Assembly (NCBI GenBank): GCA_035695765.1
Contig: DASRRI010000131.1
Span: forward strand, 18,887 to 82,886
Origin: Dongia_A sp035695765
GTDB lineage: Bacteria; Pseudomonadota; Alphaproteobacteria; Dongiales; Dongiaceae
Length of the DNA: 64,000 nucleotides
Direction of reading: 5' to 3'
A program made the translations under genes and the position numbers. The notes below the pieces were generated by a model, which was given only the letters and a program-made list of their open reading frames with translations, was not told where the DNA came from and searched no databases. Each line of letters opens with the position of its first letter. The first letter of the stretch is position 1. Of this stretch, positions 32,968 through 40,104 are shown piece by piece.

Positions 32968-33042
32968 TCAGCGGAACAAGAACCAGATGACGATCAGGAG
33001 CGGAATTGGCACGCCCAACAGCCAGAGCAACGCGTATCGCAT
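32968..33042 (-). CDS. 24-aa hydrophobic membrane peptide
   Basis: The reading frame MRYALLWLLGVPIPLLIVIW then FLFR has a single membrane helix with a GVPIP kink. A ribosome binding site (GGGAAGG) is close in front. Similar 24-50-aa peptides with LWLLGVPIP occur in other alphaproteobacterial genomes as I recall them. An EcfG-type site lies 62 bases upstream. Too short for automatic gene finders, so easily missed. Confidence 0.6.
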   Translation of the reverse strand: MRYALLWLLGVPIPLLIVIWFLFR

Positions 33043-33103
33043 GGCCTTCCCTTTACCGGGCTCCGGCCCGCGCCATCCCGACGCGGCCCCGAACGGGGAA
33101 GAA

Positions 33104-33128
33104 AACCCCAAGGGGGGTGCTTTGTTCC
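33104..33128 (-). promoter_or_regulatory. EcfG-type stress promoter upstream of the 24-aa peptide gene
   Basis: On the minus strand GGAAC (33128-33124), 17 bases, GTT (33106-33104). This is the N16 variant of the EcfG spacing; the others here have one base more. Confidence 0.5.
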
Positions 33129-33135
33129 GACGGCC

Positions 33136-34941
33136 CTAGACGGCCTCGCGCGACCGGGCCGCGGAATCAGCTGCTGAATCGCCGGTGGCGAGCCGCGCCG
33201 ACTCCTCGCCGCTGCCGAGCCGCATGGATTCAAGACGAAAGACCAGCGTGCTGATCGTGCCGGGCGGGCCAGAGATGGCGATCTCTCCGCCCAATTGGCG
33301 GGTGAAGGCTTCGATCAGGGTCTGGCCCATGCTGCCCGGCAAATCGTTGTCGGCCGGGCGGTCCTGCTGGCCGACCCCGTCATCGGCGATGACCAGCTTG
33401 GCCATGCCGCCGCCTTCCAGGGAAATCCTTACCGAGATGCTGCCGGAACGTTGGTTGGGAAAGGCATGCTTGAAGGAGTTGGTGAGGATCTCCGTCGTCA
33501 GCAGCGCCAGTGGGACGGCACGGTCACCGGCCACGCGCATATGGGGAATCTCGACGCTGAGCTGCACCCGCCGCGGTGGCACCCCCGATCCGTCCTGCAG
33601 CAGGCTGCACAGATTGGTCATGAAGGGATTGAGGTCGACCTCCTGCAGGTCCTGGCTCTCATAGAGATGCCGGTGCACCAGGGCGAGCGCATTGATGCGC
33701 ATCTGCACGTCGGCAAATGCCTGCTTGACCGCATCGCCGCGCGGGATGCGGGCATAGAGGTTGAGCAGGCTGGTGACAGTCTGCAGGTTGTTCTTCACGC
33801 GATGATGAATCTCGCGCAGCATCATCTGCTTCTGCGACAGCGACTGCCGCAGATCGGCTTCGCGCTCATCCAGCCGCATCGCCATCTCGCGCAAGGTCTC
33901 CGCGAGATCGCGGAACTCGGCCGGCGCGCCTTCAAACTGGCGCCGCATGGAGAGATCGCCGACGCTCATTGAGCTGGCGGCCTCGGTCAGCCGGCTGATC
34001 CATTTGGTGACGAGCACGCGTGTGCCGATCAGCGCCGCCGCCATGGCCGCCACCGACACGAACACCAACACGCCGATCTGGATGAGGAGCGAGGTGCGCA
34101 GCGGCTCGATCAGCCGGCCGGTCGGCTGGCCCAACAGCACGAACAGCTCGTTGTCGCCGATCACGTTGACTGCGTAGTTGCGCTCGATGCCGTCCTGGCC
34201 GACCGAATCAAAGGTGCGGATGTGGCCGCTGACGACTTCGCGGATGGTCTCGGAATCGGGCAGGCCGGCTTGCGCGTCGACGCCTTGCGCCTTTGGCCCG
34301 ACCAGGACGTGGCCGGCGCGGTCCAGCAGGTAGACCATGGCGTCGGGCGGCAAGCCGGGTTCCTGCCCGATGGCAGACAGCCATTCCAGCCGGATCGCGA
34401 GCGAAAGAACGCCGATGACCTTGTTGCGGTCGCTCGTCGCCGGCGCCGCATAGATGATGACGCCTTCCTGGAGGCGCGCGGCATAGAGATAGCCGCTGAC
34501 CGTGTCGCGGTGGGACTGCATCACGATCTTGAACCAATCCATGTCTGCCGCGTTGGCAGGCTGCGCGACGGCGTCCGACTGGCACACCGGCTCGCCCTTG
34601 GTGTTGCGCAGGACCGCGATGGCATAAGCGGGGTAGGGGCGGATTGCCGCCTCCAGCAGTTGGGCGCATTCCGACCCGCGCGACGGCTTGGCCGCCACCG
34701 CGGCCGTGATCGGCGGCTGATGGGCGAGGTTCTGCATGATGCGGTTGGACTGCCACAACAGGTTGGTCTCGTAGTTCGAGGCCAGGGTGGCGAAGCGCAC
34801 GGTCGATTCGTGCGCCTGGCGTATTTGATCGCGATAGCGGTCGATGGCGGCGACGATGCCGAAACCGCTGGGGACGACGAGAACGATCGCGAGGAGGAGG
34901 ATCAGCCGGTGTCGCAGTGGCTGCAGAAGCTGGCCGAACAT
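33136..34941 (-). CDS. membrane sensor histidine kinase, HisKA_2/HWE type (PhyK-like)
   Basis: A 601-aa kinase. TM1 is at about residues 12-34, a periplasmic sensor (dCache-like) domain at about 35-285, TM2 at about 287-312 and HAMP at about 313-365. Then come a dimerisation helix with the phospho-acceptor His in REIHHRVKNNLQTVTSLL (about 378-396) and the ATPase domain (TTEILTNSFKHAFP, IADDGVG). Kinases of this class phosphorylate PhyR in the alphaproteobacterial stress response. It lies 95 bases downstream of phyR on the same strand, which makes PhyR its likely partner. The signal sensed is unknown. Confidence 0.9.
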   Translation of the reverse strand: MFGQLLQPLRHRLILLLAIVLVVPSGFGIVAAIDRYRDQIRQAHESTVRFATLASNYETNLLWQSNRIMQNLAHQPPITAAVAAKPSRGSECAQLLEAAIRPYPAYAIAVLRNTKGEPVCQSDAVAQPANAADMDWFKIVMQSHRDTVSGYLYAARLQEGVIIYAAPATSDRNKVIGVLSLAIRLEWLSAIGQEPGLPPDAMVYLLDRAGHVLVGPKAQGVDAQAGLPDSETIREVVSGHIRTFDSVGQDGIERNYAVNVIGDNELFVLLGQPTGRLIEPLRTSLLIQIGVLVFVSVAAMAAALIGTRVLVTKWISRLTEAASSMSVGDLSMRRQFEGAPAEFRDLAETLREMAMRLDEREADLRQSLSQKQMMLREIHHRVKNNLQTVTSLLNLYARIPRGDAVKQAFADVQMRINALALVHRHLYESQDLQEVDLNPFMTNLCSLLQDGSGVPPRRVQLSVEIPHMRVAGDRAVPLALLTTEILTNSFKHAFPNQRSGSISVRISLEGGGMAKLVIADDGVGQQDRPADNDLPGSMGQTLIEAFTRQLGGEIAISGPPGTISTLVFRLESMRLGSGEESARLATGDSAADSAARSREAV

Positions 34942-35036
34942 CGATACGCAATCCCCCTGTTCACACGCCTGATGCCCCCGGGGGCGCGGGACTTTTGGTC
35001 GCGCACCCTCCGGGACCAGGCAGCCGACAGGCTAGG

Positions 35037-35840
35037 CTAGACCGCCTGTCTGCTTTGTCGAGGCTGGCCGAAAAAGGACAAGGCCTGGGAGATTGTAACC
35101 TTAAGCGTGTCAGGTTCGAACGGTTTGGTGACAAGATAGGTCGGCTCCGGCCGCTCGCCGGTCAACAGCCGCTCCGGATAGGCGGTGACGAAGATCACCG
35201 GCACTTTCATCGAGTCGAGGATCTCCTTGACCGCGGTAAGGCCCGAGCCGCCGGGGCCAAGGTCGATGTCGGCGAGCACCAGGCCCGGCTGGCTTTTCTG
35301 CGCCAGGCGCACGGCCTCAATCTGGCTGGAGGCGATGCCCACCACCGAATGGCCCATGTCGCGCACCAGGCCGACGATGTCGAGCGCGATCACCGGCTCA
35401 TCCTCGATCACCAGGATCGACGTCGCCATCTGCTCATTGACCGACGACCAGGCGGAGGCCAGCAGATCCGCTCCCTCCTCATGTGACAAGCCGAGGATTT
35501 GCGAAGCATCCTGCACCGAGAATCCCTCGAGCGTGGTCAGCAGGAGCATCTGGCGCTCGGAAATGGGCAGGGCCTGCAGGCGGGCCTCTACCGAGAGATC
35601 GCGCGGCTCACTGCCTTCTTCTGAGTCCGGGGCACCGGCGCGTGACCATACGTCGTGGAACAGCCGGAACAACTGCAGCCGCACATCCGCGTTCGCGGAG
35701 ATCCGGTCAGGCTCCTGCAGCAAGTCTTCCAGGCAGATCCGGACATAGGTGTCGCCGGCTTGTTGGGAGCCAACCAGCGCCCTCGCGTAGCGGCGCAGAT
35801 AACGCAGGTTTTCAACGATCTTTTCGGAAACGTCTGGCAT
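35037..35840 (-). CDS. phyR: PhyR anti-anti-sigma response regulator
   Basis: A 267-aa protein with a sigma-like domain lacking DNA-binding ability (about 1-130; VENLRYLRRYARALVGSQQA, SVQDASQILGLSHEEGADLL) and a receiver domain (about 140-260; LVIEDEP, phospho-Asp in LVLADIDLGPGGSG, VTAYPE, TKPFE). When phosphorylated, PhyR uses the sigma-like part to sequester NepR and free EcfG. The ATG at 35840 follows GAGAGGGA; a GTG at 35858 is possible. Divergent from nepR-ecfG across a shared symmetric promoter. Confidence 0.95.
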   Translation of the reverse strand: MPDVSEKIVENLRYLRRYARALVGSQQAGDTYVRICLEDLLQEPDRISANADVRLQLFRLFHDVWSRAGAPDSEEGSEPRDLSVEARLQALPISERQMLLLTTLEGFSVQDASQILGLSHEEGADLLASAWSSVNEQMATSILVIEDEPVIALDIVGLVRDMGHSVVGIASSQIEAVRLAQKSQPGLVLADIDLGPGGSGLTAVKEILDSMKVPVIFVTAYPERLLTGERPEPTYLVTKPFEPDTLKVTISQALSFFGQPRQSRQAV

Positions 35841-35881
35841 GGGTCCCTCTCTTGCCACCCGTTAATTTTTTTTGTGCTCAA

Positions 35882-35909
35882 GGAACCCCTCTGGCGGCTC
35901 AGGGGTTCC
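35882..35909. promoter_or_regulatory. symmetric (bidirectional) EcfG-type promoter between phyR and nepR
   Basis: GGAACCCCT (35882-35890) and AGGGGTTCC (35901-35909) form a perfect inverted repeat. Read on either strand it gives GGAAC-N18-GTT, the EcfG promoter pattern. It is 42 bases upstream of phyR and about 150 bases upstream of the nepR start, so one element can drive both arms of the regulatory circuit with positive feedback. Confidence 0.65.
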
Positions 35910-36057
35910 CAGGGGGAGAAAAAATGTGCGGCCGGCTTATAGCTCAATATTCCTATTGCATCGGGGGATTTGCAGGAACGTGGGCGTCGCATCTAAAGAT
36001 TCACCCGGCGGGCACATCGGCTTCGGGACGGCGCAATGTGCGCCGGGAGTGGGCACA

Positions 36058-36279
36058 GTGAGCAATGATCAAAAAGACAAGCACGTGAAGAGTACAGCAA
36101 TGCGAACTCCGGAACCAGGGACTGCGGTCAACACCAGCCGCCGCGCACCGGCCGTGCTCGACCGTTGGTTCGACGCGCAACTGGGCAGGCTCTATTCCGA
36201 TGTGGCATCTGAACCCGTACCTGTTGAAATGCTGCAGCTGATCAGCAAGTTGAAGAAACCAAAACAACCGGGCTCCTGA
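36058..36279 (+). CDS. nepR: NepR anti-sigma factor
   Basis: A 73-aa anti-sigma factor. The core LDRWFDAQLGRLYSDVASEP then VPVEMLQLISKL is the NepR two-helix motif. The GTG at 36058 (MSNDQKDKHVK...) is preferred because GGGAG lies before it; an ATG at 36100 is the alternative. It sits 49 bases upstream of ecfG on the same strand and divergent from phyR, the standard arrangement. It should hold EcfG inactive until PhyR is phosphorylated. Confidence 0.9.
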   Translation: MSNDQKDKHVKSTAMRTPEPGTAVNTSRRAPAVLDRWFDAQLGRLYSDVASEPVPVEMLQLISKLKKPKQPGS

Positions 36280-36328
36280 AAAAGCGGGACCGCGTCGCCC
36301 AGCGGATAACCAGCTAGGAAGAAGAGGC

Positions 36329-36940
36329 ATGGAGGAACCGGCGTTCGATCGTATGTCGGCCGAGTTGCAATCGGCGTTGCTGGACGTGCTGCCGCACCTG
36401 CGCGCATTCGCGCGATCCCTGACGCGCAATCGCGATCAGGCCGACGATCTCGTCAACGATACAATCGTGCGGGCGATCAGCGCTTCGCAGCAATTCACGC
36501 CCGGCACCAACTTCAAGGCGTGGATCTTCACGATCCTGCGCAACCTGTTCTACAACGAGGGACGCAAGCGGCACTCGAAATTCTCCTCGCTCGACGATCT
36601 CACGGTGAATGAGCCGTCGATCGGCGCCTCGCAGGAAGCGAGCCTGGAATTCTGCGATTTCCGCCGCGCGTTCTGGCAGCTCAACCCTGACCAGCGCGAG
36701 GTGCTGATCCTGGTCGGCGCCAGCGGCCTCAGCTACGAGGAAGCCGCTGCGGTCTGCGCCTGCCGTGTCGGCACCATCAAGAGCCGGGTCTCGCGCGCGC
36801 GGGCCGACTTGAAGCGCATGCTCGATGACGGCACGCTGTCGACCGTGCGCTCCGACATCGCGCCGGTCAGCGGCGCCGGCCTGTCGGAGGCGCTCGAGCC
36901 GGTCATTCCAGCTAGAAGCGCCCTCAAACGCGCGCGCTGA
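36329..36940 (+). CDS. ecfG: EcfG-type ECF sigma factor of the general stress response
   Basis: A 203-aa sigma factor. Region 2 is at about 15-85 (SLTRNRDQADDLVNDTIVRA, FTPGTNFKAWIFTILRNLFY) and region 4 at about 110-165 (LSYEEAAAVCACRVGTIKSR). It lies directly downstream of nepR, so it is the primary EcfG. It is expected to recognise the GGAAC-N16/17-CGTT-like sites in this island, including the one controlling its own operon. Its last 17 bases overlap the 3' end of the convergent LysR gene. Confidence 0.95.
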   Translation: MEEPAFDRMSAELQSALLDVLPHLRAFARSLTRNRDQADDLVNDTIVRAISASQQFTPGTNFKAWIFTILRNLFYNEGRKRHSKFSSLDDLTVNEPSIGASQEASLEFCDFRRAFWQLNPDQREVLILVGASGLSYEEAAAVCACRVGTIKSRVSRARADLKRMLDDGTLSTVRSDIAPVSGAGLSEALEPVIPARSALKRAR

Positions 36941-37820
36941 TCTTTCCTGACGCTTCCTCGTCCCGGATCGTGTCGATCAGCGCTTCCTGCAGCCGCGTCA
37001 CCGCGGGTGAAGCGATGCCGGCTGCGACATGCAGCCACAATCCAGCGATCGCCTCCAGCTTCGGCAGATCATCGCCGCCGGGCAGGATCGCAAAGCGCGA
37101 CGGCACGCTCTGCCGCGCCCGCGGCGTGATGCCGAGACCGGCTTCGATGGCCGCCCACAACCCTGCGAGGCTGGGGCTGGTGAAGGTGACGCGCCAGGGA
37201 ATGCCGGCGCCGTCCAGCGCCCGCACTGCGGCATCGCGGAAGACGCAGGGCGGCTCGAACGTCACAAGCGGCAGCGGCCGCATTGCCGCGATGTCGTGCT
37301 GGGCCGATCCGACCCAGGCAATCGGCATGCCTGTTAGCTCCGTGCGATGCGGTCCCGGTAAATCGCCCCACACCAGCGCAAGGTCAAGATCGCCCTTCGC
37401 GACCGCGGCGGCGAGGACGGCGCCGCGCTCGACCCGCGCCTCCACGCGCACGCCGGAATGCGCGCGGGCAAACCGGCCGAGCAGGGAGGGCAGCCAGCTT
37501 TCCGCAAAATCCTGTACGAGGCCAAGCCGCACCCAGCCTTCCAACGCGACGCCACGCACCGCCGCCACCGCTTCGTCATTGAGCTCGATCATCCGGCGCG
37601 CATAGCCCAGCATGATCTCGCCGGCCGGCGTCAGCGCGAGGCCGCGGCCATCCTTGCGCAGCAGCGCTTGGCCGGTCTGGTTCTCCAGCTTGCGGAGCTG
37701 CAGGCTCAGCGCCGATTGCGAACGCCCCAGGCGCTCGGCGGCGGCTGCAAAAGTCCCCAAGTCATGCCCCGTCACGAAGGTCCGGAGTATCTCGAGGTCG
37801 AGAGTGGACGGCTTCATCAT
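36924..37820 (-). CDS. LysR-type transcriptional regulator
   Basis: A 298-aa LysR protein with an N-terminal winged helix (about 7-65; GHDLGTFAAAAERLGRSQSA, SLQLRKLENQTGQALLRK) and a C-terminal effector domain. It is divergent from the tautomerase gene, with about 97 bases between them, the classical layout of a LysR regulator and its target. Convergent and overlapping by 17 bases with ecfG. The co-inducer is unknown. Confidence 0.92.
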   Translation of the reverse strand: MMKPSTLDLEILRTFVTGHDLGTFAAAAERLGRSQSALSLQLRKLENQTGQALLRKDGRGLALTPAGEIMLGYARRMIELNDEAVAAVRGVALEGWVRLGLVQDFAESWLPSLLGRFARAHSGVRVEARVERGAVLAAAVAKGDLDLALVWGDLPGPHRTELTGMPIAWVGSAQHDIAAMRPLPLVTFEPPCVFRDAAVRALDGAGIPWRVTFTSPSLAGLWAAIEAGLGITPRARQSVPSRFAILPGGDDLPKLEAIAGLWLHVAAGIASPAVTRLQEALIDTIRDEEASGKISARV

Positions 37821-37917
37821 TCATATTTACTCAAGCATATCATATCAAATTTCAACTTTTCATAAGTATCTTCTGCCACCATCTCGGAGATGTCAACAGC
37901 AGCCAGGGAGTTATCCC

Positions 37918-38301
37918 ATGCCACTCGTCCGCATCTCCGTCCCCCGGCACCGTTCGGGAGCGGACCGCAAAGCCATCTCGACCGGCATCCACGCGGCGCT
38001 TCAGGAAGCCTTCAACGTCCCGGCCGATGACCTCTTCCACATCGTCACCGAGCACGAACCGAACGGCGGCATCGTGCGCAGCGCTGGCTATCTCGGCATG
38101 ACCTATAGCGATGATCTCACCATCATCCAGATCACTGCCAACGACACCCGCACGGTGGAGCAGAAGAAGACGCTCTGTCGCCTCATCGCGCGCAATCTCG
38201 CTGCCGCGCCGGGTCTCCGGCCGCAGGATATCGTTATGAACCTTGTTGAGGTCAAAAAGGAGAATTGGTCCTTCGGCAATGGCGAGGCTCAATACGTGTG
38301 A
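37918..38301 (+). CDS. tautomerase-superfamily enzyme
   Basis: A 127-aa protein beginning MPLVRISVPRHRSGADRKAI. The Pro that becomes N-terminal after Met removal is the catalytic base of the 4-oxalocrotonate tautomerase superfamily. The length (two beta-alpha-beta units) fits the Tautomerase_2 type. CAGGGAG precedes the ATG. Likely controlled by the divergent LysR protein. The substrate is unknown, but aromatic or halogenated acid degradation is common in the family. Confidence 0.85.
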   Translation: MPLVRISVPRHRSGADRKAISTGIHAALQEAFNVPADDLFHIVTEHEPNGGIVRSAGYLGMTYSDDLTIIQITANDTRTVEQKKTLCRLIARNLAAAPGLRPQDIVMNLVEVKKENWSFGNGEAQYV

Positions 38302-38366
38302 GGCATGCGACGAGCGAGGAAACGCAGTTTCGTGCCGAGCGCGAGGGGCCCGTTCCGGTCAGCGAA

Positions 38367-38513
38367 ATGATCGCAGCGCTGGGGCAGTTCTACATAGCCA
38401 TGCTGTCCGCTCTCATCTTCATAGCGGCCATCGTGGATATGGACAGTCTGGTCAATGCGACGGACGTTCTGCAGATCGGCGATCCGGCAATGATGGTGGT
38501 CTTCACGGCGTAG
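38367..38513 (+). CDS. possible 48-aa membrane peptide
   Basis: The frame MIAALGQFYIAMLSALIFIA... has one membrane segment and runs to 38513, overlapping the convergent DUF2063 gene end by 11 bases. There is no clear ribosome binding site and no recognised family. It may be a remnant. Confidence 0.22.
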   Translation: MIAALGQFYIAMLSALIFIAAIVDMDSLVNATDVLQIGDPAMMVVFTA

Positions 38514-39270
38514 CTGGCATCGCCAGCAAGCGGAGTTCCAGCATCGGCGCGATCACGCGGCTAAGCACTGCTTCATCCTCGGCGCCGGAGGCAGCGGCTG
38601 CGTGGCCGAGCTGTGTCTCGCCTTCGGCAGCAGCCAGGAATCGCGCGGTGGGAGCATTCAATTCCTGAACCACCAGTGTGCGATCCGGCCGACATATCAG
38701 GAGCGTGCGCGGTCGTTCCGTCATGTCAATGCTCGAGAGATCGGGCTCGGGTTTCTGATGCGCCTGCCAGAGTTCGATAATGGGCGCATGAACGGTAACG
38801 ATCCGCGTGTGTTGCGCGCGGCGAATGGGGAGAGTTTCGAGTTGCTCCTCCGACAGGCCGGCAAGCATGTCTGTGGAAAGATGCTGCTCAATCGGCGCGT
38901 TGTAGGCGGTGATGCGCGCGAACTCAAAACCCGCCATCTCCGCGACGTAGGGCAGGGCGGCCAGCTGCGGCAGGCCGTGCAGATAGTCAGCGAACGAAGC
39001 GCCATATTCGAACAGGCACGGCCGCAGCGGCGGCTGCGCGAGCACGAAGCGCCGCGCCGCCTGTTCGAAAAAATCATTGCCGAGCAGTTGCAGTGTCACG
39101 GGGAAGTTGGACTTCAGCGCCTCTCCGAGGCTGATCAGGAAGTTGTTGCGATAGATGCTGAGGCGCTCGCCCGCATCGAAGGCATCTGCGACGATCGCTG
39201 GTGCCAGCTTTGCGCTGTCGCCGGAGAGGAGATAGTCGCGATAGGCGGATTGGAGCTGGGCGAGCGTCAC
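38503..39270 (-). CDS. DUF2063 partner protein of an MNIO enzyme, second copy (BufC-like)
   Basis: A 255-aa protein. The N-terminal DUF2063 domain (about 1-95) has LAQLQSAYRDYLLSGDSAKL and AGERLSIYRNNFLISLGEAL; its C-terminal part resembles the winged-helix-like second half of BufC. Such proteins partner DUF692 enzymes (as MbnC partners MbnB) and bind the leader peptide. The GTG at 39270 overlaps the stop of the upstream DUF692 gene (GTGA) and has GGAG at good spacing. Last gene of the six-gene operon. No precursor peptide lies beside this pair. Confidence 0.8.
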   Translation of the reverse strand: MTLAQLQSAYRDYLLSGDSAKLAPAIVADAFDAGERLSIYRNNFLISLGEALKSNFPVTLQLLGNDFFEQAARRFVLAQPPLRPCLFEYGASFADYLHGLPQLAALPYVAEMAGFEFARITAYNAPIEQHLSTDMLAGLSEEQLETLPIRRAQHTRIVTVHAPIIELWQAHQKPEPDLSSIDMTERPRTLLICRPDRTLVVQELNAPTARFLAAAEGETQLGHAAAASGAEDEAVLSRVIAPMLELRLLAMPATP

Positions 39271-40100
39271 GCGGCGCTCCGTTCCAGGCGCATCTGGGCC
39301 TTGCCGGCTTCGGCGAGCAGCGTTTCCAGCGGCGGCAGGGCGCTGTCCCATTCGATCAAGGTCGGGCGCGCGCCGATCAGCGCGAGCGCATGCTCATAGA
39401 GCGCCCAGACCTGATCGGTCACCGGCGAGCCGTGATCGTCGATCCGGATGGAGCGGTTGCCGATCTGGCGCAGATGATGGCCGGAGAGGTGGATCTCGCC
39501 GATCGGCAGATGCGCGATTGCGGCAAGATAGGCGCGCGCGTCGTCGCCATGATTCTCCGATGACACGAAGACGTTGTTGACATCGAGCAGCAGCCCGCAG
39601 CCGCTGCGTTGGCACAGCTCGGCAAGGAATTGCGGCTCGGCCCGGTCGGATTGCGCGTGATGCAGATAGGTCGAGGGATTCTCCACCATCACCGGCCGGC
39701 CGATGGCCTCCTGGAAATGCATGACGTTGCGCGCGATTGTGGAGAGCGCTTCCTCATCGTACGGAATGGGCAGCAGATCGTTGAAATAGACGCCGCCGGT
39801 GATGCTCCAGGAGACGTGGTCCGACACCGCCGCCGGATCGATGCGCCGGACCAGGGCGGCGATGCGCGAGAGATGATCCTCATCGAGGCCATCCGCCGAC
39901 CCCAGCGACAGGCCGACGCCATGCAGGCTGATCGCATAATGATGGCGCAATGACTCGAGGAAATCCGGTGTCGCGCCCCCGCCTAGGAAATTCTCGGTGT
40001 GAACCTCCAGCCAGCCAATGGAAGGGCGCTCGGCCGAAACGCGCTCGTGATGCGCGGCACGCAGACCGATGCCCGTCGTGATTGGCAGACGCGACATCAT
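39267..40100 (-). CDS. DUF692 multinuclear non-heme iron oxidative enzyme, second copy (BufB-like)
   Basis: A 277-aa TIM-barrel enzyme of the DUF692/MNIO family. Metal-ligand motifs: EVHTENF, SLHGVGLSLGS, VSDHVSWS, VENPSTYL, LLLDVNNVFVSSENHGDD, IHLSGHH and DDHGSPV. MNIO enzymes oxidatively modify Cys or other residues of ribosomal peptides (methanobactin, TglH and bufferin pathways). The start MMSRLPITTGIG at 40100 lies 4 bases after the peptidase stop. It is clearly diverged from the first DUF692 enzyme in this operon, so it is not a recent tandem duplicate. Confidence 0.85.
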   Translation of the reverse strand: MMSRLPITTGIGLRAAHHERVSAERPSIGWLEVHTENFLGGGATPDFLESLRHHYAISLHGVGLSLGSADGLDEDHLSRIAALVRRIDPAAVSDHVSWSITGGVYFNDLLPIPYDEEALSTIARNVMHFQEAIGRPVMVENPSTYLHHAQSDRAEPQFLAELCQRSGCGLLLDVNNVFVSSENHGDDARAYLAAIAHLPIGEIHLSGHHLRQIGNRSIRIDDHGSPVTDQVWALYEHALALIGARPTLIEWDSALPPLETLLAEAGKAQMRLERSAA

Positions 40101-40104
40101 GCAG

